Shown one piece after another: positions 13,090 through 25,629 of a stretch of DNA of 64,000 nt; position 1 is the first letter of the stretch, and the number at the start of each line of letters is the position of its first letter. Location of the stretch: assembly GCA_947034885.2 (NCBI GenBank), contig OX344758.2, positions 17,139,067 to 17,203,066 on the forward strand, given 5' to 3'. A program made the position numbers and the translations under genes. The notes beneath the pieces are model-generated. The model saw only the letters and a list, made by a program, of their open reading frames with translations. It was not told the DNA's origin and did not search any database. This DNA is from Thuidium tamariscinum. Lineage: Eukaryota > Streptophyta > Bryopsida > Hypnales > Thuidiaceae.

Positions 13090-13830
13090 CTTCAAATTTC
13101 ATGATAATAGAATAGAATGTTCATACAATCTAAGATGCACAAAAAAGCAAAATTTGGACACAATTTGTATAGAGGCGGAAAATTGGTCTTCTAGAGATTT
13201 TATTAGTGAGGAATTTCAAATATTCATTTAAGTATGGAATTTTCGAAAAATGATATGGACATGAACATGGACATGGGTTATAGTAGAACAGGATATACTT
13301 TGAATTTAGGATACATAAGAAATGGATAGTGTATCCAAAAGGCTAAACATTTATCCCATTTTCATATTAAAGTTCTCTTGTACTTCAAGCATGGTACCAT
13401 AGCTAGTTGAGTGTTGTGATCTACAACAATACATTGAGGGTGGCCATACATTTATGGGTGTAATTGAGCTTTGAAGATCATACTTATTGATCTCAATGGA
13501 TGGAAGGTGGAGAACTAGTGGAAGCATACTACTTTGTGTAAATCTTGGAAATGATTTACAAAAAATTAACATGATCAACTTGGATCTGGATTGTTCTTAC
13601 TTTAGGATAATGGCTTGGATCTACATAAAAGTTTTGCAAACTTGAATGTTGCAAAAATCTTAAACTTCAGTTTCTTTAATTTAAATTTGTAATTTGGCAT
13701 GATTCTTGTGCCAAAAATCACCACTCGTATGTCCGTGGATATGGATTTATCTTTGAAAATATGCATTGTAAAATGTGCTAAAGTATTGGAATACCACCAT
13801 TTTAATGAAAATTGACATTTTTGGTCCTAC
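13090..13830. repeat. Downstream block shared by both lectin kinase loci
   Basis: The stretch 13340-13610 aligns with 32340-32600 (CCCATTTTCATA, CAAGCATG / TAAGCATG, CTTGGAAATGATT, ATGATCAA). The stretch 13640-13815 aligns with 31540-31735. These matches lie downstream of each kinase gene, so the duplicated segment reached beyond the coding region and was later rearranged by insertions. No coding content. Confidence 0.6.
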
Positions 13831-14062
13831 AACCAATGTATGTGTATGTACTAAAATTGTTATAAAAACATATTGCAATTTCAAACAGTGTGATTGCAAG
13901 AGGTACTTGTCCTATTTTCCAACATGCTTTAAATAGATGTTGACTAGTTTTAAGACCACAACTTTTGTATTCTAGCTTCAAATGACTCAAAATTCTTAAC
14001 CAAGGTAGTAATGACTACTATATGCTCTGTCTAATTTTTTGGAATCTAAATAAACTTTACAA

Positions 14063-14793
14063 GGTGATTGCAAGAAACACTTGTCCTATTTGTTGCGTTT
14101 TACTACAATACTTGTGATTTTTTCTAGAGTACTTTAAAATTAAAAAATTAATTTGAAAAATATGAATAATGTATACACCTCTAAGATGAAGGTTTTCACC
14201 AAAAGAAATTGATAGAAAAATTCTCTAAGTAGGAGAACTTAAAAAGCACCAAACCTCAAGAAAATACATATCTTCATGTTTTAATTCGATAAAATAAGTA
14301 AAAATAAGTAAATAAAAAAAATAAAAAGTGGAAATTTGTAAAAACACTATGGAGATGGTCATTTATGAAAAAATCACTAAAATAATACTTTATATGTTTA
14401 AAAATGCAACCAAAAGAAAGCTCACTTTGTAGACTTCCACACAACATAAAAATAACTTTTTTCAAAATCCCTCGTGTAGAGAGTTGTAAGTCTATTAGGA
14501 GACCATCTCATCCAAATTTCATCCCAAAATCATTATAAAAAAAAGGTACTCCTTAGTGACTAAGAACCCCTAAACTGCCAAGTGTGAGTGTATGACATTC
14601 AATCACTAGTACTATTTTGAAATCAAAGTATTTTTGAAAATTATGAAAAAAATAGAAAATGTGTATAGTACCTATGAGTATCTTCCCTATAAATATTGAA
14701 TCATTTAGAGCCAAAACATAGAAGTTATGGCCAAAAAACAAATCAGCACACTGAGTTAACAAAAAATAGGACAAGTGTTTCTTGTAATTGCCC
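14063..14793. mobile_element. 0.73-kb inverted-end element, copy 3
   Basis: The left end is GGTGATTGCAAGAAACACTT. The right end is the inverse with one change. The pentanucleotide TACAA flanks both sides (14058-14062 and 14794-14798), a likely target duplication. It is AT-rich and non-coding. The same terminal word also starts unpaired near 13890 and 15462, where only one end could be found. Confidence 0.72.
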
Positions 14794-17446
14794 TACAATA
14801 TTATCGGAATTATTATTTATGAAAATTTATTAGAATTAATTGTAAAGTTGTAACAATGTGGGACCAATGAAGCCGGAGTTTGGAAGGAAAAAAATATATA
14901 ACTCCTTGGACCACCAAAATAGAGGTCCAATGAATCAAAATCAATATAAGGTGGAAACACACAAAAATGGCAAAATAAATAATCCAACATAGTTAGATGG
15001 TACTTTCCCTAATAATAATTTTTTTATGTAGTACTAGCAATTGAAAATTAGATTTTTCAAATCTGGCATGCAGGCTCTATTTATCAATTTTCTAAGTGGA
15101 AGCTCCCTAGACTATTGAAACCATCATGTAGATGGATTCAAAACCAAAATCTCAAAAAATTAGCAATGAACCAATTGTAGTCAAGGAACAAGACACATTA
15201 AGGATACTTCTTGGGGATACTTAAATAGATATCTGGAGGCACTTCAAGAGAAATCTACTATCCATGAATAGGTACAAAGTTGGATAAGGCCAATATTTCT
15301 TTCTTACCTTCCTTACACTTGCAAACACCACTCAATGACCTTCAAAATGTACAATATCATCTTTTTTTACCCTCTCAAGTTCTTGTGGTACTTTTCTTAC
15401 ATTTATATAGTAAGAATGGAATTTTGAAACTCCTATTTGCAAGTTTTGTATAGATGGGTGAATGCAAGAAACACTTAAAGCCTTTTGTCACACCCTAGTT
15501 TTTAATTTTTTTTTTGGCTATAACTTTTGCGTTTTAGCTCCAAATGATTCAAAATTTATAAGGAAGCTACTCATAGCTACTATGTATCTATAATGAATTT
15601 TGGAGATTTTTCAAAAATAATTTATCATTTTTAAATAGCCCCGAAAATTTCTCACAATACTCAATTTAGGGGTTTTTAGCACCATTTATCTTCAAAAAAA
15701 CGAATTTTGACCTAAAATTTAGAGAGGATGATCTACTAGTAGACTTATACCTACTGTCCAACGGAATTCTAAAAATACTTATTTTTAAGTGTTGTAGAAG
15801 TCTATAGAGAGAGCTTCATTTTGCATTTTTTTCCAAAGGTATAAAACATTATTTTGGTGAGTTTTTTGGTCAAATCTCATCACAAATTTTATTTTTCAAG
15901 TTTATTATTTTTATGTATTTTTTTTTAAATCCTATTTTTACAAATTAAAATGTCACAAGTTTTATTTTCTTCACTGGAATTCTATGAGAATTCTATGTCC
16001 AAAGTTCCGGTGAAGAAAATACAACTTGCAATCTATATAGTGAATTTTTTTCTACACATTTTCATACTAGTAAGGTGTAAGATCCGATAGTTAGATGTCC
16101 AAAAAATATAGTTTTCAAATTTTTTTACTCTTGCTATAGAAATGACAATTTTAAGTGCATTTTCACAAAAAAAATCTTAGTCCTTTTTCTCCTCAAAACA
16201 TTTGCATATACAATCCAAATGCAAAGTTTGTTGATACAGTGGAACCTCCTTTCACTTACCATCACCATTAAGAAAATATGAAAATTTGATTAGTTTAATA
16301 AAGAAAAGAACTAGACACAATAGCTAAAAGTATTGATTTTGAAGGAGACCACTTCAACTATTGTTAGAATCATTCACATAGGTTGTGTGTCACAATGTAT
16401 AGAAATTATTAGACAATTTTCACATGTCAAGTTCATGATTACTTGTGTTAGTTGAATATGCATTTTAAGACTCAATTGTCCACTTTAGTAATGTTGTTAG
16501 AGAGGGTGAATTGCAAAGGCAGTAACATATTGTAAGCAAATGAGACACAAATTGTAGCATAAATTTAATTGCATTTAAAGAATCCTTTTAATAAGAGCGC
16601 CAAAAAAGGGAGCCAAAGGCATTTTTGGCATGATGTGGGGATATTCCTAAGTAGCTTGTATCATTTTAGTATGCACCACACTAATACATAAGATGAATAT
16701 GGCAATAGTATCTAGGAACCAAAAACTCAACCGAAGATTCATGGTATCTAGTTTATTCATATGTTATTTGAAACAAATTGAAAATGTGTCGTGTATACCT
16801 CAAAAAGTGAGTCAAAAAAAAATTCCAAACATACAACATGCCATGCAAGGAATACTTTATTTCACAATGTGCTCTTCAAATCTTAGCATGGCTAGCCATT
16901 ATTTTCACCTTGGTGTCCTACACATGGTGGAGAAATTCAACGTAGGCTTGGACATTAGCTATATCAAAGCTCCTTGCCACCCTAACATCAAGAAGTTCTT
17001 ATAAAAGTGAAAAATATAAAAGCTTCACAGGTCATCAATCTTTCTTTTAGGATTTCTCTTTTAATGTAATCTAAATGCAACAAGGATTTTTTTTTATGAA
17101 GGAAGTGTTTCATCAATTCATTTAGCAATCAATGGAAGGTAGACAAGCCTACTACCACCCAAACATGCAATCCAACTATCTTAGGTCCAATTCCAAGAAG
17201 GATGTGTAAATTTTAAAGGCGTGCGCTTGTTTCATGAATCAAATCCAAGTGGAATTATAATTTTTTGATCAAAATTGTGTTTTTTGTAAAATTTTGAAGT
17301 ATTTAGCCCCAGAATTGTGAAAGTGCCCATAGATAAGGGTAATGAACGCCCTAATAAAAACTCATAACTACCTTCCTATCTACCTAGTAGCATCTAAGTA
17401 TCCATCAATTACCTATTGACATGTTACCCTTAATGACATTAATCCC

Positions 17447-17830
17447 TAAAGACCAAGTTGTGTTTTTTGGCAACATAGAAATTTTAGGCAGCTCCATAGA
17501 AATGGAATTTTTATTTTTACTCTTTGAAATTTTCACACATTATGGAGACAAGGTTTTTCCTAAAGGTCCAAAAATTTTCATAACTTTTGACAACATGGTT
17601 AAAAAGTTATTGTATGATAAGTTACTTTTTCTCTTAGTCAAGTAGTCTAGGCAGATTGAAAAAATGACTTTTTTCATAAACAAAAATTTGAAATTGTTTT
17701 TTAAGACTTATACATAGGTGAAAATATTTGCATCATTCCATTTTGATCAATGAAATGAAAGTTATGAAGAAGTTTATCAAAACCATAAAGCAAGTAGTTA
17801 TGAATTCCCTCCTTGAAAATAAACGTTGAA
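17447..17830. repeat. Single-arm copy of the 54-kb foldback sequence
   Basis: It shares TTTTGGCAACATAG, GAAATTTTCACACATT, ATTTTCATAACTTTTGAC and ACATGGTTAAAAAGTTATTG with the left arm at 54269-54592. In this place only one arm is found. It is a dispersed non-coding repeat of unknown class. Confidence 0.65.
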
Positions 17831-18154
17831 GTCACTTATTCAACTCAATTTTCAATCATTTTGGAAAATAAAAAAAATTATAGGATGTAGATTGATTATT
17901 AAAACACTAAAACCATTGATTATGCATTTTCCAATTCCATAGTTAAATTCTTAACAATTTTGAATTTTGAATTATTATGTCCTTTTGTCTACTTACTATT
18001 TTTTTCTATATGTTGCACAATTCTAAATGATCTACAAATTTTCAAGCATGTAGATAACTTGCCTTGAAGAATGAATCCAAAGAAGCACCACCATTTTGGA
18101 TATTTTTTCACAAAAATGTACCCTTGTGAGGTACAACTATCTAGATTTTTATAC

Positions 18155-18390
18155 AAATAAAAAAGAATTTTTGCAAATTCAAATGCTACTATCTTGCAAT
18201 CTACAAGGTGGGAGTTTCTAAAAAAAATCCCACATCTTTTGAAACTAGTGTACTATAAGATCCTACAATTACATATGTCTAAGAATGTTTTTTTTCTTTA
18301 AATTTGGTATTCATACTAGAAATGGCAGTTTTGGAGCCTTTTTGGTGAAAACATAGTGAGTCAAGGAAGTTTGCGGTTAACCCTTCATCA
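18155..18390 (+). repeat. Dispersed AT-rich repeat, copy A
   Basis: It aligns with 19115-19350 over about 235 bp (AAAAAAGAATTTTTG, TTGCAATCTACA, AATTTGGTATT, TTTTTGGT.AAAACATAGT). More distant relatives are visible at about 2945-3190, 16020-16190 and 52585-52720. The class is unknown. It is not protein coding. Confidence 0.6.
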
Positions 18391-19114
18391 TCTAAGGGGT
18401 CTTCCTAGTCTAATTCAACGTGCTATAACTGTTGCTTCCAATGTTTGAATTCAATAAAACTAATTGGAAAAGTTGCACATACTAGTCTAAATTGTGTGGT
18501 AAAATTTTCAAATCAATCTAAGATGTATTGATTTTTTGGATGCCAATTGAAGTTCATAGGTTTAATTTGAGTTCACCAAATTGCAATTGATGGCTACAAC
18601 TTTAGGGATTTGTATCTCCTTCATCCAATGTTTGTTTTCAATATATTGGATTTTGTTTCTCTAGAATTCTAATTATTGCAGTAAAATTTCCATGGCAATC
18701 CGAGTTGTTTTGAATGTTTAAGAGTAGTTCAAAGTTCAAAACCAGACATTTTTAGATTATAGTGAACTTTGACGGCTTGTTTTATCATCATGAATATGGT
18801 ATTTGTTTCTATTAAAAAAATTTGAAAAGTAGGGCAAATTAGTCTTGTTTGTGGGGCTAAATTTTCATATCAATCCAAGAAGTTATAAGTGACTAAAAAG
18901 CATTTTAGTGGAAGGTGTAGTCATAGATGTGTTTTTTGCACCCTTTTTTGCTCTTTTTTTTACTTTTCAAAGTCATTTTACAAATAGTTCAAAGCATTTG
19001 AATGACATTTTTCTTCACCAATGTCTTTATATGTTGGTTGTGAAGCATTTTTTAGTTTCAATTTTTTTTCATTTGAGTAGGTTTAGAAATCAACTTTTAC
19101 TTGCCTGGATTTTT

Positions 19115-19350
19115 GCAGCAATAAAAAAAGAATTTTTGTCAATTCAAATGCTAATATTTTGCAATCTACATGGTGGAAATTTCTGAATTTTTTTTTCACA
19201 TCTTCTCAAATCAATATTCTACAAGATCTTACAATTATATGTGTCAAAAAGTGTTTTTGTTTTGAAATTTGGTATTTGTATTAGATTTTGCAATTTTGGA
19301 GTGTTTTTGGTAAAAACATAGTCAATAACCTTGAGGGGTTAAGTTTGTGA
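19115..19350 (+). repeat. Dispersed AT-rich repeat, copy B
   Basis: Partner of 18155-18390, in the same orientation and 960 bp further on. The spacing and similarity suggest either a local duplication or two insertions of one family. Confidence 0.6.
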
Positions 19351-19632
19351 AGTCTTCAACAATAGAGAAAACAAAAATAAGCACCCCTATGATTCACCTT
19401 CTTCAAAACCAAACAATTTAGATGCTATCTTTTGCCCTTTAATTCAAACCCTTCGAACTCAAGGTGAATGATTTGGAAGCCTTTTCCTTCCACCCAAGGC
19501 AGGCAATGTAAGACCAGATCGAGAACAAAAGCTGCGTCCATTGGGCTACTTCCATGATTAATTTTACTCCTAGTACTGCCAATAAAAAGGTGAACTACAA
19601 ATAAAATAAAAGGTACAAATAAAGTAAAAGGC

Positions 19633-21078
19633 CAAGGTTTTCTAAACCTTATATAAAGGAAGGAGGGAGGTTCAATACCACTAATATTTTATTAATGTAT
19701 ACTATTGAAATATATATGTTTGTATTAGTTTATTAAAGCCTAACACTTTGGTTTGTCATTATATTCAATTGCTTAAATTTTTTTTCTCACTATGACAATA
19801 GTTGTAACATTATGCTCTTAAGTATTGTCATGATAAATTTGCTAAACAATCTTACAAGTATAGTGCCATGTGAAGCACTTGTCATTTGCTGTTTGCAATA
19901 GATAGTTCTTTGATAGATGAATTAGAGGATGAATAAATTATTAGGACTAGCTAGTAAGCCACGTAGTCTACTGATTCCAATATATGAACAAATTTATGTT
20001 CATCACCCATGAAGCTTCAAAGAAGAAGAAAAATTTATGTAGAAAGAAGTTTCTCTCAACCTACTACATTGATGAATATCATAAGTATATAAATAACCAA
20101 CAAAAGGCAAAAATGTCATTCCAAGAGGAAGGTTTTGTAGACCAAAATCAAACGAGGACATGAGAGGAATGGAGAGGTGCTTCAAAGGCAACGTGCAAAG
20201 CCAAGTTTGAGAATATGGAGTTGTTGGGTTTTGAAAAGATCCCAATGCAAAGGCAATTAAAGGAAATATACAATTATTTGTTAAAGCACATTGAAAAACT
20301 TGAACAAGTATATTAATTGAAATTTTATCAATAGTTTTGTATCTAAAACAAAAACTATTGATAAAGGTTTAATTAACTTATTTTTGTTGCTTTTTTCAAT
20401 TTGCTTTTGTTATACTTATTCAAGTTTCTTAGTATGCTTCAACAAATAATTGTATATTTTCTTTGGTCTCCATGGCATTAGGATCTTCTTAAAATCCAAC
20501 AACTTCATATCTTTAGACTTGGCTTCACACATTGTCTTCAACACAGCTCTCTAGTCCTCTTGGTTCTTCATTTGATTTTGGTGTAAAAAACCCCTTCTTA
20601 GAGCCACATTTTCGCCTTTTGTTGGTTATTCATATATTTGTGATATTTGTCAATATAGTATGTTGAAAGAAACTTCTTTCCACATAATTTTCCTTCTTCT
20701 TTGAAGCTCCATGGATGATGAACATAGATTTGTTCATATGTTGGAATTGGTAGACCACATGGTCTACAAGTCCTAATAGTCAACTCATCCTTTCATATAC
20801 ATGTCCAATAACTATGTATTGTAAATAGCAAATAACAAATGCCAAACATGGGACAATACTTGTGAGATTATTTAACAAATTTATGATGACAACAAGAACA
20901 TAATGCTGCAATTGTTGTCATAGTGAGAAGAAAAAAATAATTAAACAATTGAATAAAATGACAAACTATGTATTATGCTTTAATTAACTTATATAAATAT
21001 GTTTCAATGGTATGCATCAAGTAAACATTAGCGGTATTGAACCTCTTTATTTCCTTTATACAAGGTTTAGAAAACTTG
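19633..21078. repeat. 1.45-kb near-complete palindrome
   Basis: The two halves are inverse copies. The outer ends read AAGGTTTTCTAAACCTTATA on the left and the inverse on the right, and the centre lies near 20347 around ATCAATAGTTTTGTATC. The right arm carries a few dozen extra bases near the centre. Both arms still carry protein-like frames (the words YEQIYVHHP, KFLSTYYID.YHKY, NNQQKAKM and KIYNYLLKH can be read from each, read inward from the outer ends), interrupted in both. It may be an inverted duplication of a gene or transposon fragment, or a foldback element. A transcript would fold into a very long hairpin. Confidence 0.85.
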
Positions 21079-21689
21079 AAAAAATAGTATTTTTTGCCTT
21101 CAACATTCACGCAAGTAGGGCACTTGTTCTTGTGAACTTTTAAACATTGAAAATGATTTCAAGATCAATCTCTTGGTGGATTTTCTTCACCACCAATTCT
21201 TTCTAAATTTTCAATTTTTAGTTTCTTTGAGAATTTTTTCCCTATTTTTTACAAATTAAAATGTCAAAGTACCTATTTTCATGAGATTTTGCACTTTCAT
21301 CGTTTTCCTACTTAGAGAATTTTTCTATGCTTTTCCTTCCTAATGGTGTATACATTAAATATATTTTATATTTTTATTAATAATTAATTTTCTAATTATA
21401 AAGTACTCATAAAAGAAATTCACAAATGAAACATAAAACATTAGATGTTTTTTCTGTGATTTTGAAGATTGTGAGTTCCCAATTGTGGGAATGTTGTGGG
21501 AACTGCCACATAAGTGATTTGACATCGTCGAGAGACTGCCATGTCAGATAATAATATTACAAAAAATTAAATTAAATTATTTAAATTATTTTTTATTCAG
21601 ATTGTTCACAACATTGGGAATAGGCCTGAAACAGTCTTCTAATCCCTCAAAAAAATCTAATGCATGAGGATTTTATTTGCAACCACTAT

Positions 21690-21918
21690 ATTATAATTTA
21701 CAACATTGAAGTAGTGCTCCAAATTGCAACATTCATCCACTTATTAGGTGTATAATATGGTTTTCATCCACAACCAAGTGATTTCATCTAATGTTTTTTT
21801 AAAATTTTTAAGTTGTCTCGCAATCCCATCTAAGTTTTTTAGTATTTTTGTTGGCATTTTTTATCCCAATTATTTTTTTGGTGCAATGTGGCACTAGAAA
21901 GCCAGAAAAAAAGCCCTG
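21690..21918. repeat. Partial copy of the 51.7-kb MITE
   Basis: Shares AAATTGCAACATTCATCCAC, ATATGGTTTTCATCCACAA and GCACTAGAAAGCCA with 51669-51941. The left end is not recognisable here. Non-coding. Confidence 0.7.
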
Positions 21919-22424
21919 GATGTTTATAATATCAAGAGGTTAGTAACTGATCATAATGTGCAACAATTATATTGGAAATTGCACCATAATTGATTACTAT
22001 CCCATCTTCATTATACAAAAAGTGAACACCCTACATTGCTAGAATGGGACAATGATCAAAAATGGGTTGCCTCCCATAGTCTAAGTTATGCAAATCATAT
22101 TTGATGTTTTTCAAAACTAAAGATATGTGAAGTAATAGCAATTGAATATGGAATGGCAACCCATTTCTAACCACTTAAGGAATTAGGTACAATATGTATC
22201 AGAATGATGGATGTATTGAAGGAAATTTTTTTTCTCATATAGTTTTGAAACTTTTTACTTTTTTTTAATCAATAATGAAATTACTTTTATGAAGATTATG
22301 GAAAACTTATTCTTGTTATATGGATCATTTTATTTTTGATCATAGGCTAGTTATAAATTTGATAAAGGTGATGATTATGACTTTCAATGTACATATTGTA
22401 ATCATTTTATGCTTTCAATGTATA

Positions 22425-22827
22425 AAGTTGAAGCACCAATAGTTGATCATTTGAACAATTTTGTACCACACAGTGAGTAGTATCAAGTGGTGGATATTTT
22501 TTCCATGTAGGACGATAGGAAATATGGTGATTTCAAAATTTTATTCCTCAAATTGAAATTATTGTGAATTTTGGGAGTCAAAAAGTGCATTTGATCCATA
22601 ACCAAAGTCTATAGTCTTCTAATTTTGATCATTCCAAAATAGATTTCTGCTTACTTCTCCTGCTCACTAATTTGGGACACGTGTCATTATCTTATTTGTC
22701 TCAAACTCAAAAAGGACCAAAAAAATGCAATTCAAACTCTAGTTGAAAATTTGTTCTAGCCTTGATTGGAAATATCATGCACCTCTACAAGTTAGGCACT
22801 AGGCCCCTACAATTGGTGCTTCAACCT
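22425..22827. mobile_element. TA-flanked MITE, family AGGTTGAAGCACCAATTG, copy A
   Basis: The left end AAGTTGAAGCACCAATAG and the right end (inverse) AGGTTGAAGCACCAATTG are bounded by TA on each side. The interior aligns with 23650-24050 and, inverted, with 24937-25349. It is about 403 bp long with no coding capacity. Confidence 0.75.
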
Positions 22828-23649
22828 TACTTCTTGAAAATTGATGCTGCTCTAATTAGTCCTACTCTATGTGAGTTGTAATATAAACTACAACTAATTG
22901 GAAATAGATCAATCTATACTATAGAAAAGAAGGGTTGAGAATGGATTGCCTACTATATCATATAATCTCAATGCATTAATGGTGGAGATATGTGAAGTTG
23001 TAGAATACTAAATCCTCCACTCAAAGTAGGCCCAATTGGATAAATTTTTGGTTCTCTAGGATAAAAGTGAAAAAAACACCTATTTTGGGGCATGTCTTGG
23101 ATATGTTTTAGACTTCTCTAAGTTAATTTGGATCATAACATTCAGTAGCCCCTAGAAGGGCTACCTTTTCCTTTGTGAAGTCTTCATCTCCTGATTTCAT
23201 CAATGACATCCCTAGGGTATTTATGTTAACTTATTAGGCCTAAATAAAAATAACATAAAAAGTAGGATTTATATTTAAATTAAAATTCACATCATGCAAA
23301 GATTGACATTAATAGTTAGTTGGTTGTTGCTAGTTTGCCATGCTATATAGAGAATGATGCATTAGTTCCTTTCTTGACATAACAAAGTTATTTATTAATT
23401 TGGATCCTACAACAAAAAGTACATTTTGCCCTATTTGCTTGTTTTGACATTTCATGATTTTCCACTAAGGTCAATTGCCCTTGTTGGGCCCACTTCGAAT
23501 GGAAGATTTAACATCCTACTGTGAAGTTTAAGAAGGGTTTATAAATATAAATGAGATTTACATCAATGTGCCATAGAATTGCAGCACATCTAAGTCCCAT
23601 TTTTTGTCCCTTTAAATTTTTTAATATGGTAGAACTTCTCATAACCGAT

Positions 23650-24050
23650 CATTTAAGGTATTCTAGACATGATTTGGTGTAGTGCAAGGCAAAACAAATA
23701 TTTTCAAAGGTGCAAAGATAAAAATGATGGGGATTGCAAAGAATTTAAAGTACTTTTATCACAAGAAGTGAAATTGCTATGAATTTTGGAAGGCAAAAAG
23801 TATGCTAGACCCAATGCCAATCTCTGAAGTATTCTAATTCCAATCACCCAAAAAACTACTTTTTTACTCACTCCTTCCTACTTTCTTGCACACTACTTTG
23901 GAACATGTGCCATGAACGTTTAGTCCTAACTTTAAAAACAAGAAAAAAAAAACATTCTAGCCTTGGTTGGAAATACATCCATCAACAAGTTCAGTTGGCT
24001 ATGGGATGGCGGTTGGTTATAGGTGGTTCTACCTTAATTTATTTAGAAAG
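23650..24050. mobile_element. Decayed MITE copy B of the AGGTTGAAGCACC family
   Basis: The interior matches copy A (GAATTTTGG.AGGCAAAAAGT, CTAGCCTTGGTTGGAAATA), but the ends have drifted and cannot be placed exactly. Confidence 0.55.
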
Positions 24051-24261
24051 TGGCTGAAAGTGGCGGGATTATGCAACTGAATTATCAAATTTTTTGTAAT
24101 AATTTTTACACAATTAGTAAAAGTAAGTACACTTTATTGTTAACAACCTGTACAGACAAATCTTCCACACACTGAAGTGATGCGGCCACAGATACTTCGA
24201 TTGAATGGTATCTGCAGAATGATTTCATTGTTGCAAGTTGTTGAAATAAGAAACTAAGTTA

Positions 24262-24534
24262 AGGTGGGTACACCCAAAAGCGCCACTTATTTATACTGAG
24301 TCTAGTTCCTGCTATTAATTAGTTCAAATTTTCATGTAGTCTTGTTGGCAGGTGAAAGCATGTTCCAACGCACCAAAGAACGCAGGATTTGGATACCGTA
24401 TGCAAAAGTTATTAACAGTCAAAGTCTGTTTCTGAAAGCACCATCTACAGTCTGTGAACATGACTGATTTCGGAAATGTATGTGCACTGTAGATGGCGCT
24501 TTTAGGAACATGGCACTTTTGGGTGTACCTACCT
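24262..24534. mobile_element. TA-flanked MITE, family AGGTGGGTACACCC, copy 2
   Basis: This 273-bp element has ends AGGTGGGTACACCCAAAAG and the inverse, flanked by TA on both sides. The interior is highly similar to 12679-12958. It is the best preserved of the three copies and lacks a reading frame. Confidence 0.88.
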
Positions 24535-24582
24535 TAGAGGAGCTGACCCATTATTTTCCAACCATTGAAGCAATTACGTGTA

Positions 24583-24854
24583 AGGTGGGTACACCAAAAG
24601 TGCCACTTATTCATACTGTGCCTAGTTATTGTTATTAGCTTGTTTTGATTTTCATGCAGTCTTGTTGGCAAGTGAAAGCATGATCCAACGCACCAAAAAA
24701 CACAGGATTTGGATAGCGTATGCAAAAGTTATTAATGGTCAAAGTCAATTTCTAAAAGTGTCATCTATAGTCTGTGAACATGACTAATTTTGGAAATGTA
24801 TGTGCATTATAGATGGTGCTTTTAGGGACGTGGCACTTTTGGGTGTACCTACCT
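24583..24854. mobile_element. TA-flanked MITE, family AGGTGGGTACACCC, copy 3
   Basis: This third copy starts only 48 bp after copy 2 and in the same orientation. TA is kept on the left only. The ends and interior otherwise match copy 2 closely. Confidence 0.85.
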
Positions 24855-24936
24855 TCTTTGGAGTGCAAGTTTTTTTAATGCATAGGTTGTTTGTTTTGTT
24901 TGTTGGAGTGAGATCTTTAAAACCATGTGTCCCCTA

Positions 24937-25349
24937 AGGTCGAGGCACCAATTGTTGACCTTGCTTAGTAGCCAACTTTTAGGGGTGCCTACTTTCTAGG
25001 CAAGGCCAAAACATATTTCCAACTAGACCTTGAATTGCATGTTTTTGGTCTTTTTGAGGCCAAGACTAATAAGGTAATGACATGTGTCCAAATTAGTGAG
25101 TGGAAGAAGTGAACGGAAAGCAATTATGGCATTATCTGAATTATGAGACTCTAGACATTGGCTATTCAAGGTCTGGAGTACTTTTAGCTTCCCAAAATTC
25201 AATGTAAATTCGATTTTGGAAAAAAATTCTCAAAAATTTGCTAACCAAATAATTCTTATCTTCCTACATGGGAAAAATTCCCACCACCTCGTATTATGCA
25301 AAATCTGCTCTGAAATTGCTTAAATAATCGGCTACTGGTACCTCAACCT
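24937..25349. mobile_element. TA-flanked MITE, family AGGTTGAAGCACC, copy C (inverted)
   Basis: The ends AGGTCGAGGCACCAATTGTT and the inverse are both next to TA. The interior aligns inverted with copy A at 22425-22827. Non-coding. Confidence 0.72.
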
Positions 25350-25515
25350 TACATGCCATCTCGGTACTGTTGAAAAGCCCTTGGCGAAGATGAAATTCAG
25401 ATGTGGAAAGCTTAGAATTGATGGACATTAAATCCTATTCTGCAATTGTGTGCGTATTACCGGTCCATAGACATAGGCAGGAGTAAGGTAGAAGGCTCTT
25501 AAAATGGAGCGGGTT

Positions 25516-25622
25516 CTAAAATGGTGCCCTATCTTAAATGTACAGTAGTTGTACATGCTGCGTTTTCATAGCATTCAGCAGTGTACTGACACTGTACATT
25601 GTAGCTAGGGCACCATTTTACA
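25516..25622. mobile_element. Short foldback, ends CTAAAATGGTGCCCTA
   Basis: The left end CTAAAATGGTGCCCTA and its inverse at the right enclose about 70 bp, including inverted TGTACAGT words. It is a small palindromic element or hairpin with no coding content. Confidence 0.6.
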
Positions 25623-25629
25623 GCCCTAT

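Larger units (their letters stand above)
14800..19630. other. AT-rich repeat-filled block without genes
   Basis: No convincing coding frame. The frames present are short, low in complexity, and lack recognisable domains. It contains a small perfect-ended palindrome at about 15959-16025, a partial copy of the 54.3-kb foldback (17447-17830), and several diverged copies of a dispersed repeat, listed separately. Confidence 0.55.

Noticed and set aside
12640-13115. Small frames downstream of kinase 1
   Set aside because: They lie inside the TA-flanked MITE and its flanks, and the MITE copies at 24.3-24.9 kb do not keep the frames.
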